Positions 1-5,947 of a stretch of 6,805 nucleotides of DNA are shown piece by piece (the stretch's first letter is position 1; every line of letters begins with the position of its first letter). The notes beneath the pieces are model-generated. The model was not told the origin of the DNA. It saw only the letters and a list, made by a program, of their open reading frames with translations, and ran no database searches. Source of the stretch: JBAZOJ01 sp041648755 (GTDB lineage: Bacteria > Planctomycetota > B143-G9); NCBI GenBank assembly GCA_041648755.1, contig JBAZOJ010000203.1, positions 1 to 6,805 on the forward strand, written 5' to 3'. A program made the translations under genes and the position numbers.

Positions 1-944
1 TTGGAGAGGCAGTTGCGCGAGCGAACGCTGAGTTCGAACTCGCTGATGGGCAGACGCAGGATCTGGCGCAGTTTCTCGTCTTCCTTGTGACGGCCCTCGT
101 CGTAGATCATGTTCCGGCTGGCCTGCGCATCGCGCATATACAGCCAGACGCGCTCATTGTCGGGGTCGTACGTAAGAACCTTGCTGAAGATCGTCTCCGC
201 GTCGTCCGGGCGGTCCACATCGAGCAGGAACAGGCCGTAGTTGATTGCGGCGCCCACGTGGAAAATATCGCTCTCGACGAGGCCGCGATACAGGGATTCG
301 ATCTCGACCGGGTCTTCGCCGCGCGCATCGAGGACGACCGCGAGCCTGAAGATGACATCCGTCGAGTGGGGCTTCTCGCTCTTGAGCTTGTAATAGGCAT
401 CGATGGCGGATTCGATGTCACCGGAGGTCTCTGTGATGAGGGCGGAAACAAACTTGCCCTGGAATGAAGATTTTTCGCCAGCTTTCAGGCCGTCGAACAT
501 CTTCTTTGCTTCGTCGGTCTTGCCGACAAGGCAGAGGCAGTGGATGTGCGAGAGCTTTTCGGCAAGCGTCAGAGCGGTGGTGCTCTTTGCGGCGTCACGG
601 AAGCAGGCCACAGCCTGACTGAACTTGCCCAGTGCCAGCCAGCACTTGGCGCGGATAAGGTCGAAATTGCGGCCTTCGGCGATCTCGATCAGACGCAGGG
701 CATGCTTTGGGAACCCGAGCGCGAGATCGGCAACTGCCTTGCGCAGCAATCTGTCCAAAGGTGTGAAGGTGCCGACAAGGTCGTCCATCGAGCCGGAGAT
801 TAACGATAGCTCTTCGAAGTTCGCGTTGCTTTCAGCGGTGCGATCAAGGAGTTCGAAGATTTCGACAGCATCGAAACTGGGGCGAGAGAGGATCTGGGCT
901 ATGGCGGACCTTGTGTCGGCATGGCGCTCGGCGGTTCCTGACAT
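1..944 (-). CDS. TPR protein with RNA polymerase alpha C-terminal domain (3' end outside window)
   Basis: Reading leftward from ATG at 942-944, the frame stays open for 314 codons and leaves the window, so the C-terminus is missing. Residues about 70-280 are helical and TPR-like, with pairs such as CWLALGKFSQAVACF, SGDIESAIDAYYKLKSEKP and NYGLFLLDVDRPDDAETIF. A charged linker (IYDEGRHKEDEKL) follows, and then LPISEFELSVRSRNCLS, which matches the opening of the RNA polymerase alpha CTD (E. coli PVDDLELTVRSANCL). R308 and N311 correspond to E. coli alpha R265 and N268, which contact promoter UP-element DNA; E. coli A267 is arginine here. True RpoA has an assembly domain instead of TPRs, so this is a separate fusion protein. 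I infer a soluble adaptor that may link protein partners to DNA or transcription; the function is unproven. The start is supported by GGAGG four bases upstream (949-953) and a promoter-like sequence at 984-1011. Confidence 0.85.
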   Translation of the reverse strand, partial: MSGTAERHADTRSAIAQILSRPSFDAVEIFELLDRTAESNANFEELSLISGSMDDLVGTFTPLDRLLRKAVADLALGFPKHALRLIEIAEGRNFDLIRAKCWLALGKFSQAVACFRDAAKSTTALTLAEKLSHIHCLCLVGKTDEAKKMFDGLKAGEKSSFQGKFVSALITETSGDIESAIDAYYKLKSEKPHSTDVIFRLAVVLDARGEDPVEIESLYRGLVESDIFHVGAAINYGLFLLDVDRPDDAETIFSKVLTYDPDNERVWLYMRDAQASRNMIYDEGRHKEDEKLRQILRLPISEFELSVRSRNCLS

Positions 945-948
945 TTTG

Positions 949-953
949 CCTCC
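949..953 (-). promoter_or_regulatory. Ribosome binding site of the TPR/alpha-CTD gene
   Basis: Read on the minus strand, GGAGG lies four bases before the ATG at 944. It is a strong Shine-Dalgarno match and fixes the start, because no other start codon nearby has one. Confidence 0.75.
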
Positions 954-983
954 GTTTTCCGCGGGATAGGAATAGAACCGGTC

Positions 984-1011
984 ATTCTACAATGTTTTAC
1001 CATCTGGGCAA
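984..1011 (-). promoter_or_regulatory. Candidate sigma70-type promoter for the TPR/alpha-CTD gene
   Basis: On the minus strand TTGCCC (1006-1011) is followed after 16 bases by TAGAAT (984-989), giving four of six and five of six matches to the -35 and -10 consensus. Transcription would begin near 977, about 33 bases before the ATG. A 15-bp palindrome abuts the -35 box on its upstream side. The same -35 hexamer and 16-bp spacer recur before gene A, which supports both calls. The boxes were found by eye. Confidence 0.45.
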
Positions 1012-1026
1012 GGTGCGAGTCGCACC
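1012..1026. promoter_or_regulatory. Perfect 7-1-7 palindrome next to the -35 box
   Basis: GGTGCGAGTCGCACC has two seven-base arms around a single central G and directly abuts the candidate -35 hexamer of the TPR/alpha-CTD gene. Its position fits an operator or activator site. It could also be part of a dispersed repeat, since the gap to its right is full of repeats. No binding protein can be named. Confidence 0.35.
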
Positions 1027-1369
1027 CCCGTTCAGGGGACAGTGGATGCCGGAGAAGAGGGATTAACCGCCAAGCCGCCAAGGTCGCCAAGCCGAGAAGA
1101 GACAGCCTTCTCACGCGAAGGCGTACCCAGTATCCCCTTGAAGGGTGACGAAGGCGCGAAGTGAAGAGGCGGACGGAAATCTGGTTGTGAGGCCACGGAC
1201 AGAAGAGAAATCGGAGTCACGAGAAGGCACCAAGCCGAGATCAATGAGGCCCGCCTCAGGAGGGTCCGCGAAGGAAGAAAAGGCCTCGATTGCGTGGCCA
1301 CAGACTGAAGAAAGACCATTTCACCACGGAGGACGCAGAGGTTCACAGAGGTAGGAAAGATGTGGACTA

Positions 1370-1416
1370 CGCGGCCAAAGAGGAAGAGATTAACCACGAC
1401 CGCTTTGTCGGCGAGG
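1370..1416 (+). repeat. 47-bp direct repeat, copy 1
   Basis: This segment, starting CGCGGCCAAAGAGGAAG and ending CTTTGTCGGCGAGG, recurs without mismatch at 1549-1595, 179 bp away. Identity ends abruptly at both sides. The spacer between copies holds the 43-bp tandem repeat and a run of CACGCGGAGG-type micro-repeats. Confidence 0.85.
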
Positions 1417-1486
1417 CCGAGAGGCACGAGCCAAACACACGAACGCTTCGTCGGCGAGGTGGTGAAGCACGAGCCAAACACACGAA
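1401..1486 (+). repeat. 43-bp tandem repeat, two copies
   Basis: Units lie at 1401-1443 and 1444-1486. Each opens with CGCTTYGTCGGCGAGG and closes with the perfectly shared GCACGAGCCAAACACACGAA; the units differ mainly in the middle. The opening 16 bases appear a third time at the end of the 47-bp repeat (1580-1595). Two copies with no spacer argue for simple tandem duplication and against a CRISPR array. Confidence 0.8.
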
Positions 1487-1548
1487 CAAAGAGCGGATTT
1501 TCTCACGCGGAGGCGCGGAGACGCGGAGGGCGGAAAAGAGAAGGATTG

Positions 1549-1595
1549 CGCGGCCAAAGAGGAAGAGATTAACCACGACCGCTTTGTCGGCGAGG
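1549..1595 (+). repeat. 47-bp direct repeat, copy 2
   Basis: Perfect second copy of the 1370-1416 segment. It ends nine bases before the tail repeat that follows HEAT-1, so it marks the left border of the HEAT tandem array. Confidence 0.85.
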
Positions 1596-1603
1596 TCATC
1601 CAG

Positions 1604-1725
1604 TCACGGGCGGGCAAGGCTCGGGGCAAGCACCACGCAAAAGCAGAGGGAGAAGAAGTTGTTTCATGCATAAGTGAAGGGCCATGGCATATTGTTCATT
1701 TGCGGCCGCCCTGCTCTCACGTCCG
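1604..1725 (-). repeat. HEAT-gene 3' tail repeat, copy 1 (after HEAT-1)
   Basis: A 122-bp segment covers the last codons and stop of HEAT-1 and the DNA after it, and recurs at 3781-3901 after HEAT-2. In plus orientation the first 35 bases are identical, the next 22-23 differ and carry a 1-bp length change, and the last 64 are identical through the TGA stop. An 11-codon frame, MNNMPWPFTYA (1664-1699 minus), lies in the identical block but has no convincing Shine-Dalgarno site. The tail may be a conserved 3' UTR or RNA structure, or a dispersed element. The length change shifts frames across its middle, which argues against coding there. Confidence 0.8.
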
Positions 1726-3621
1726 ACCCAGGGCAGGCGGGATGATTTTGAAAGACAGTGCCTCGAATGACCGTGCACGGTGGTCGGTCTCCCATGGCTC
1801 GTGAAAGTTCGAGAGCATCTCATCAGTGATGTCTTCAACCAACCTCTGCATGACATCCTCCTCCATCACAAGGTCGCCGTCGGGGGAAATATCAGGTTGG
1901 TGACCGCGATAGTACATCAGGAAAACTTCCTGCAACAGGGGCAGGAGGCGGAGCGGTACCTTGGCAACGATGTAGACCGGTTCCCCGGCAGGTGCTATCG
2001 TCCTCGACCTGTAAGTGGCTTTCCTTCGATCCTGATCTGCCCTGAAGACTGCTGCCCTCTTCCGATCAGTCTCTCCCTTGAGGCGTGCGATGAAGTCTTC
2101 CGTAGCCCGCGGATCCTGCAGTTTCAGAAGCGCCTGTGCTGCGAAATTCCGCACGTCGAAGTATTCGTCATTCAGACATTCGATGAGGGTGGGCACCGCC
2201 CTCCTGTCACCTGCTTTCCCAATGGCTTCGGCCGCGAAGCAGCGCGCCACATAGAACTTGTCCTTCAGGAATCCCAGAAGGAATGGCACCATGTCCTTGC
2301 GCCCCATCTCGACAAGTGCCGCCGCGGCGTGGCATCGGACGAAGCCGTCCCGGTCTGAAAGGAGCCTCTCGAGCGCTGGAACCGCACTCTGATCGCCGAG
2401 CTCCCCGAGTACGTCGGCGGCATTGCAGCGGACGTTCCAGTCCGGATCGCCCAGATATTCGAGGAGCCACGGTATTGTGCCTGGACTCCTGAGCCTCTTG
2501 ATCTCGGCAAGCATGTCTGCGCGATTTTCTCCTGACATGATCGGATCGCAAAGCGTCTCGATGAAAGCAAGAGGAGAACTCCAGTCGCCGAGGCTTGCAA
2601 GCGCCCTGGCAACGCTCCTGCGCACGCGGAAGCTTCCATCCGACAGGCTTCTCCTTAGCCCCGGAATGGCGCTCTTGTCCTCGAGTTGCTCAAGCGACTT
2701 GGCTGCGTTCTCCCGCACCAATTCGTCGGTGTCTGTCAGGCTATCGATAAGCGCAGGCACCGCAGTTCGGCTCTTCAGGGCGCCGAGGACCTCGGCCGCT
2801 CGCCGACGGGTCTCCACGTCTTCAGAATGGAGCCATTCAAGGGGCAGCTTCGCGGCGTCCTGATCGCCGATATGCTCAAGGGCCCTGGACGCAACCCACC
2901 GGACAAACAGGCTCTCATCCCTCAGGAGCGGAATAAGGGCAGGCTGGGCGGCAGGATCGCCAATCCATCCGAGGGCCTCAGCGCAGTTCCTTCGCACAAC
3001 AACGTCCGGATCAGCCAAGCCCTCCACGAGAGACGGAAGCGCCAACTTGTCGCGGACAATGCCAAGGAAACCAGCCGCACGCCCCCGTGTTTCGACGTAT
3101 TCGTCCTTCAATTTCGGGGCAAGCGCCTCTGCCGCCCGGTGATCGGCAATATTCTGAAGAGCGAAGGCCGCCTCTCTGCCCAGGTCGTGGTCGTCATCCC
3201 ACAGGCATTCGATGAGTGCAGGCGCGCTCTCGGGGTCTCCGATACTGCCGAGGCCATGTGTGGCCCAGCCGCGAACTTGGTTATCCGCGTCCCGCAGGCA
3301 CTCTACGAGAAATGGCACCGCCCTCCGGTCTTTCACTGCCTGGAAAGCCGAGACCACCTTCCTCCGAACGGGGTCGTCTTTGTCCTTCAGCCAGCCGAGG
3401 ATCGTCTGCGCGGCCCGGGGGCCCTCGATCTCCATAAGGGCCTCGGCGGCTGCCCGAAGATGCGGGACTATGGAGTTCGTCGAGAGGAACTCGAACAGTG
3501 CCGGCACCGCAGCGGGATCGCCGAGCTTTCCAAGAGCTTCAGCCGCCTTGCCGTGTTCGGATGGATCCCCGCTTTTCAAGCGTTCGATCAGGCGGACTAC
3601 TTCTGGCCTTCTCCAGAACAC
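1717..3621 (-). CDS. HEAT-repeat protein (HEAT-1)
   Basis: The protein has about 15 HEAT/PBS-lyase-like repeats with a very regular 31-residue period, for example VRRNCAEALGWIGDPAAQP and VRCNAADVLGELGDQSAVP. The run is broken once, around repeat 11, by an irregular segment (CDPIMSGENRADMLAEIKRL). A basic linker leads to an 89-residue C-terminal region I do not recognise; its core, KVPLRLLPLLQEV, MYYR and SPDGDLVMEED, is conserved in the paralogue. There is no signal peptide or membrane segment, so a cytoplasmic binding scaffold is likely; HEAT solenoids usually bind proteins or nucleic acids. I chose GTG at 3621 because AAGGAG lies five bases upstream (3627-3632), giving 634 residues beginning with FWRRPEVVRLIERL. 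The frame opens as far as GTG at 3654, which has no ribosome site. Beyond that it meets UGA codons and then the leader frame at 3679-3765. It pairs with HEAT-2 as a tandem duplicate. Confidence 0.85.
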   Translation of the reverse strand: MFWRRPEVVRLIERLKSGDPSEHGKAAEALGKLGDPAAVPALFEFLSTNSIVPHLRAAAEALMEIEGPRAAQTILGWLKDKDDPVRRKVVSAFQAVKDRRAVPFLVECLRDADNQVRGWATHGLGSIGDPESAPALIECLWDDDHDLGREAAFALQNIADHRAAEALAPKLKDEYVETRGRAAGFLGIVRDKLALPSLVEGLADPDVVVRRNCAEALGWIGDPAAQPALIPLLRDESLFVRWVASRALEHIGDQDAAKLPLEWLHSEDVETRRRAAEVLGALKSRTAVPALIDSLTDTDELVRENAAKSLEQLEDKSAIPGLRRSLSDGSFRVRRSVARALASLGDWSSPLAFIETLCDPIMSGENRADMLAEIKRLRSPGTIPWLLEYLGDPDWNVRCNAADVLGELGDQSAVPALERLLSDRDGFVRCHAAAALVEMGRKDMVPFLLGFLKDKFYVARCFAAEAIGKAGDRRAVPTLIECLNDEYFDVRNFAAQALLKLQDPRATEDFIARLKGETDRKRAAVFRADQDRRKATYRSRTIAPAGEPVYIVAKVPLRLLPLLQEVFLMYYRGHQPDISPDGDLVMEEDVMQRLVEDITDEMLSNFHEPWETDHRARSFEALSFKIIPPALGRT

Positions 3622-3626
3622 GAGCA

Positions 3627-3632
3627 CTCCTT
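3627..3632 (-). promoter_or_regulatory. Shine-Dalgarno site that sets the HEAT-1 start
   Basis: AAGGAG on the minus strand lies five bases before GTG at 3621. It sits inside a 36-bp stretch identical between the two HEAT genes. The upstream GTG at 3654 follows a pyrimidine-rich stretch with no purine-rich ribosome site, so the later start is preferred. Confidence 0.5.
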
Positions 3633-3678
3633 CGCATTCCTCAGACCAAAACACATGAATCGAAGAAAATCAGTCGGC

Positions 3679-3765
3679 TCATCCTCGCTGCTTTGCCTGT
3701 ACCGGCCGCCACGTATCCACAGTCTCATCAGGCAGGTAAACGTAGATTTTCGCGGTATCGGTCAA
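3679..3765 (-). CDS. Short leader frame before HEAT-1, truncated copy of the gene A N-terminus
   Basis: From TTG at 3763-3765 the frame reads (M)TDTAKIYVYLPDETVDTW, then RPVQAKQRG, and ends at TGA (28 residues). Codons 1-24 match the start of gene A (TDTVKIYVYMPDEGVDVW then RPVQA); homology stops abruptly there. AGGAGAT lies a few bases upstream of the TTG, a better ribosome site than gene A has. The frame is in phase with HEAT-1, with a second TGA three codons after the first and then GTG at 3654. It may be a translated leader peptide that brings ribosomes to HEAT-1, a fused domain now cut off by stops, or a passive remnant of duplication. Substitutions relative to the HEAT-2 leader include both conservative and radical ones, so selection cannot be judged by eye. 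Confidence 0.4.
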   Translation of the reverse strand: MTDTAKIYVYLPDETVDTWRPVQAKQRG

Positions 3766-3780
3766 AGTATATCTCCTCTA
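3695..3780 (-). repeat. Start-cassette repeat, copy C (before HEAT-1)
   Basis: About 86 bp shared with 5844-5947 and 6287-6390, covering the Shine-Dalgarno site, TTG start and first 24 codons. The copies are mostly collinear and without gaps, with scattered substitutions. This copy loses its match to the other two just beyond GATAGAGGAGATAT, where it joins the tail repeat of the HEAT-2 unit; this is the junction between the two tandem units. Confidence 0.8.
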
Positions 3781-3901
3781 TCACGGGCGGGCAAGGCTCG
3801 GGGCAAGCACCACGCGAAATACAAAGGAGAAAAGGCGTTTCATGCATAAGTGAAGGGCCATGGCATATTGTTCATTTGCGGCCGCCCTGCTCTCACGTCC
3901 G
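3781..3901 (-). repeat. HEAT-gene 3' tail repeat, copy 2 (after HEAT-2)
   Basis: 121-bp partner of 1604-1725, beginning 2177 bp further right. It carries the same 35-bp and 64-bp identical blocks around a diverged 22-bp centre, and includes the stop of HEAT-2 (3893-3895) and a second copy of the MNNMPWPFTYA frame (3840-3875). It directly abuts the HEAT-1 leader cassette, with no spare DNA between the tandem units. Confidence 0.8.
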
Positions 3902-5770
3902 GTCCACGACGGGCCGGCGGATATCGTCTGCCAGGGCCTCCAATGCCAGTCCGCGCCGGTCGAACTCGGTGTCATCGTGATAGCCGGTCGAGAGTGCCTC
4001 AAACATAGCGTCGTCCGACAGCCTCGACGCAATGTCCTCCTCCAGCACGAGGTCGCCGTCGGGAGACAACTTCGGGAGAAGATCGCGATAATACATCAGG
4101 AGGACCTCCTGCAACAGCGGCATCAGGCTGAGCGGGACTTTGATCACGACATACACCGGTTCCCCGGCAGGGGATTGTTCTTTCAACTCGCAAGCCGCGT
4201 CCATCTTCCGGTCGGTCTCGCCCTTGATGCCTGCGATGAAATCGGCGGTTGCCCGGGGATCCTGTAGTTTCAAAAGGGCGTCGGCTGCGCAATCTCGTAC
4301 CGAGAAGGCTTCGTCTTTGAGGCATTCGATGAGGGCTGGCACTGCACTCCTGTCACCTGCTTTCCCCAAGGCCTGGGCAGCGAGCTCGCGCGCTGGATCA
4401 TACTTGTCCTTCAGGAATTCGAGGAGAATCGGCACCATCTCCTTGTAGCCCATTTTCAGGAGTGCAGCGGCTGCGTGGCATCGGACAATGCCTTCCCGGT
4501 CCGTCAGAAGTCCATTGAGCGTGGGCACCGCATTCCGGTCCCCGATCACGCCAAGGGCATCCGCTGCACAACAGCGGACGCTCCAGTCCGGATCAGCCAT
4601 GTACTCGATCCATGCCGGGGTCGTGCTTTGACTCGGGAGTCTCCCGACCGCGGCAGAGAAGTCGACGCCGAAAAAGCTCATGATCCTAGCCGGATCGCAA
4701 GCCGCCTCAATAACCGCCAAGGGAGATCTCATATCCCCGAGACTCGCCAACGCTTTGGCAACGCTCCGGCGGACGCGGAAACTATCATCCGACAGGCTTC
4801 CCCTTAGCCCCGGAATGGCGCTCTTGTCAGCGAGTTCCTCAAGCGACTTGGCAGCGTTTTGCCGCACAACTTCGTCAGAGTCCTTCAGCTTCTCGATTAG
4901 GCGAGGCACCGCAGTTCGGTCTCGCATGGAGCCGAGCACCTCGGCAGCGCGCCGACGAGTCTCAACACTTTCGGCTTCGAGCCATTCGATGGGTGGCATA
5001 ACGGCATCCTGATTCCCAATTCTCCCAAGGGCTCTGGCCGCTGCCAACCGTACAAAGAGACTGTCATCTTTCAGGCGCTGAATAAGTACCGGCTGCGCAG
5101 CAGAATCCTTCAGCCATTTGAGAGACTCGGCGCAGTTTCTTCGCACGATTTCATCCGAGTCCGCAAGGCCCTCGACAAGGGGCGCAAGCGCCAGCTTGTC
5201 GCCGACCGAACCAAGGAGTTCTGCAGTGCGCCGTCGCGTTTCCGCGTCTTCGTCCTTCAACTCCGGAGCAAGCGCCTCTGCGGCCCGGTGATCGGCAATC
5301 GTCCGTAGAGCAAAGGCAGCCTGCTCTCGCACCCGGCGGTCGTCGTCCCACAGGCATTCGATCAGTGCAGGCGCGCTCTCGGGGTCTCCGATACTCCCGA
5401 GGCTCACTGCCGCACTGCTTCGGACGGAGGAATCCTCGTCACGCAAGCCATCTAAAAGGAACGGCACAGCCCGCTTGTCAATCACGTTATCGAATACTAA
5501 GTGCGCTCTTCTCCGAGTGATGACATCCTTGTCCTTCAACCATCCCACGAGCGTCTGCATAGATCTGGGGTAGTCGATATCCAGCAGTGCCTTGGCGGCT
5601 GCGCGTTGTTCAGGACTCCTCCCATGCTCAACTATGAAGTCGAAAAGAGTCGGCACCGCAGCGGGATCTCCGAGTTCCCCAAGGGCACGCGCTGCCTGGC
5701 ATCGCTTGGAACTGCACCGACTTTTCAGGCGTTTTGTCAGGCTCGAGACTGTCGGCTTTCTCCAGAACAC
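3893..5770 (-). CDS. HEAT-repeat protein (HEAT-2), paralogue of HEAT-1
   Basis: This 625-residue solenoid has the same plan as HEAT-1: about 15 repeats of 31 residues, one irregular segment (CDPARIMSFFGVDFSAAVG) and a 90-residue C-terminal region with KVPLSLMPLLQEV, MYYR and SPDGDLVLEED. Hand alignment of eight central repeats gives 175 identities in 248 residues. Several motifs are unchanged between paralogues (LGSIGDPESAPALIECLWDD, VETRRRAAEVLG, SFRVRRSVA), while residues between them vary strongly. GTG at 5770 is preferred because AAGGAG lies five bases upstream (5776-5781); GTG at 5803 extends the frame by 11 residues but has no ribosome site. It lies downstream of gene A and its leader on the same strand, with no obvious promoter between, so co-transcription from 6413-6440 is likely. 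No membrane segment or enzymatic motif is seen; the partner is unknown. Confidence 0.85.
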   Translation of the reverse strand: MFWRKPTVSSLTKRLKSRCSSKRCQAARALGELGDPAAVPTLFDFIVEHGRSPEQRAAAKALLDIDYPRSMQTLVGWLKDKDVITRRRAHLVFDNVIDKRAVPFLLDGLRDEDSSVRSSAAVSLGSIGDPESAPALIECLWDDDRRVREQAAFALRTIADHRAAEALAPELKDEDAETRRRTAELLGSVGDKLALAPLVEGLADSDEIVRRNCAESLKWLKDSAAQPVLIQRLKDDSLFVRLAAARALGRIGNQDAVMPPIEWLEAESVETRRRAAEVLGSMRDRTAVPRLIEKLKDSDEVVRQNAAKSLEELADKSAIPGLRGSLSDDSFRVRRSVAKALASLGDMRSPLAVIEAACDPARIMSFFGVDFSAAVGRLPSQSTTPAWIEYMADPDWSVRCCAADALGVIGDRNAVPTLNGLLTDREGIVRCHAAAALLKMGYKEMVPILLEFLKDKYDPARELAAQALGKAGDRSAVPALIECLKDEAFSVRDCAADALLKLQDPRATADFIAGIKGETDRKMDAACELKEQSPAGEPVYVVIKVPLSLMPLLQEVLLMYYRDLLPKLSPDGDLVLEEDIASRLSDDAMFEALSTGYHDDTEFDRRGLALEALADDIRRPVVDRT

Positions 5771-5775
5771 GAGCA

Positions 5776-5781
5776 CTCCTT
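5776..5781 (-). promoter_or_regulatory. Shine-Dalgarno site that sets the HEAT-2 start
   Basis: AAGGAG lies five bases before GTG at 5770, the same arrangement as at HEAT-1. The conservation of this site in both genes supports the shorter protein. Confidence 0.5.
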
Positions 5782-5818
5782 CGCATTCCTCAGGCTGAAA
5801 CACATGAATCGGAAAGAA

Positions 5819-5914
5819 TCAGTCGGCAGATTTTCGCTGCTTTGCCTGTACCGGCCGCCATGTATCCACAGTTTCGTTAGGCAGGTGAACGGAGATTTTC
5901 ACGGTATCGGTCAA
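5819..5914 (-). CDS. Short leader frame before HEAT-2, truncated copy of the gene A N-terminus
   Basis: TTG at 5912-5914 opens a 31-codon frame reading (M)TDTVKISVHLPNETVDTW, then RPVQAKQRKSAD, and ending at TGA (5819-5821). Its TTG overlaps the TGA stop of gene A as TTGA (5911-5914), the usual geometry for translational coupling. GGAGAT, upstream, lies inside the last codons of gene A. After the TGA the same phase continues without a break into GTG at 5803 and the HEAT-2 frame. Like the HEAT-1 leader it matches gene A only as far as RPVQA. It may be a real leader peptide or a decayed N-terminal domain. Confidence 0.4.
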   Translation of the reverse strand: MTDTVKISVHLPNETVDTWRPVQAKQRKSAD

Positions 5915-5947
5915 GGAATATCTCCGCTATCAGGGCCGTATTGGAAA
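5844..5947 (-). repeat. Start-cassette repeat, copy B (end of gene A and start of the HEAT-2 leader)
   Basis: A 104-bp segment collinear without gaps with 6287-6390. It encodes the last 11 or so codons of gene A (FQYGPDSGDIP and stop), which contain the ribosome site, plus TTG and the first 24 leader codons. Gene A is therefore bracketed by two direct repeats 443 bp apart. Confidence 0.8.

Larger units (their letters stand above)
1027..1603. repeat. Gene-free gap built of degenerate micro-repeats
   Basis: I see no supported gene here. Open frames on both strands are short and rich in Arg, Glu, Ser and Pro, as expected from repeats. The DNA is a patchwork of short-period motifs: CCGCCAAG-type runs at 1063-1093, CACGGAGGACGCAGAGG-type at 1319-1351 and CACGCGGAGGCGCGGAGAC-type at 1500-1529. 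Looser relatives such as GAAGGCGCGAAG lie between them. Similar motif families are common in environmental bacterial genomes, from general familiarity rather than a search. The longer repeats inside this gap are listed separately. I found no clear rho-independent terminator for the HEAT genes that end just to the right. Confidence 0.6.

Noticed and set aside
87..467. A 126-codon plus-strand frame in the first 500 bases
   Set aside because: It lies opposite the TPR/alpha-CTD gene, whose protein matches a known domain, and has no similarity or ribosome site of its own.
1401..1595. Possible CRISPR array
   Set aside because: The repeats are two adjacent 43-bp units and two 47-bp units 179 bp apart. 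There is no regular repeat-spacer alternation and no cas gene.
1596..1856. Small hydrophobic peptide in the tail repeat (MALHLCMKQLLLPLLLRGA)
   Set aside because: The second tail copy has a 1-bp length difference that changes the frame after the first nine or so residues, so the peptide is not conserved.
3655..3681. Selenocysteine or alternative genetic code explanation for the UGA codons
   Set aside because: No selenocysteine insertion hairpin was seen, HEAT-1 would need two recoded UGA codons, and HEAT-1, HEAT-2 and gene A all end at TGA. Kept only as a low-probability reading of the in-phase layout.
2686..3849. A 387-codon plus-strand frame opposite HEAT-1
   Set aside because: It is antisense to a clear HEAT-repeat gene, its protein has no repeat logic or recognisable fold, and it runs through the HEAT-1 leader and tail repeat. 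GC-rich periodic genes commonly leave such open shadows.
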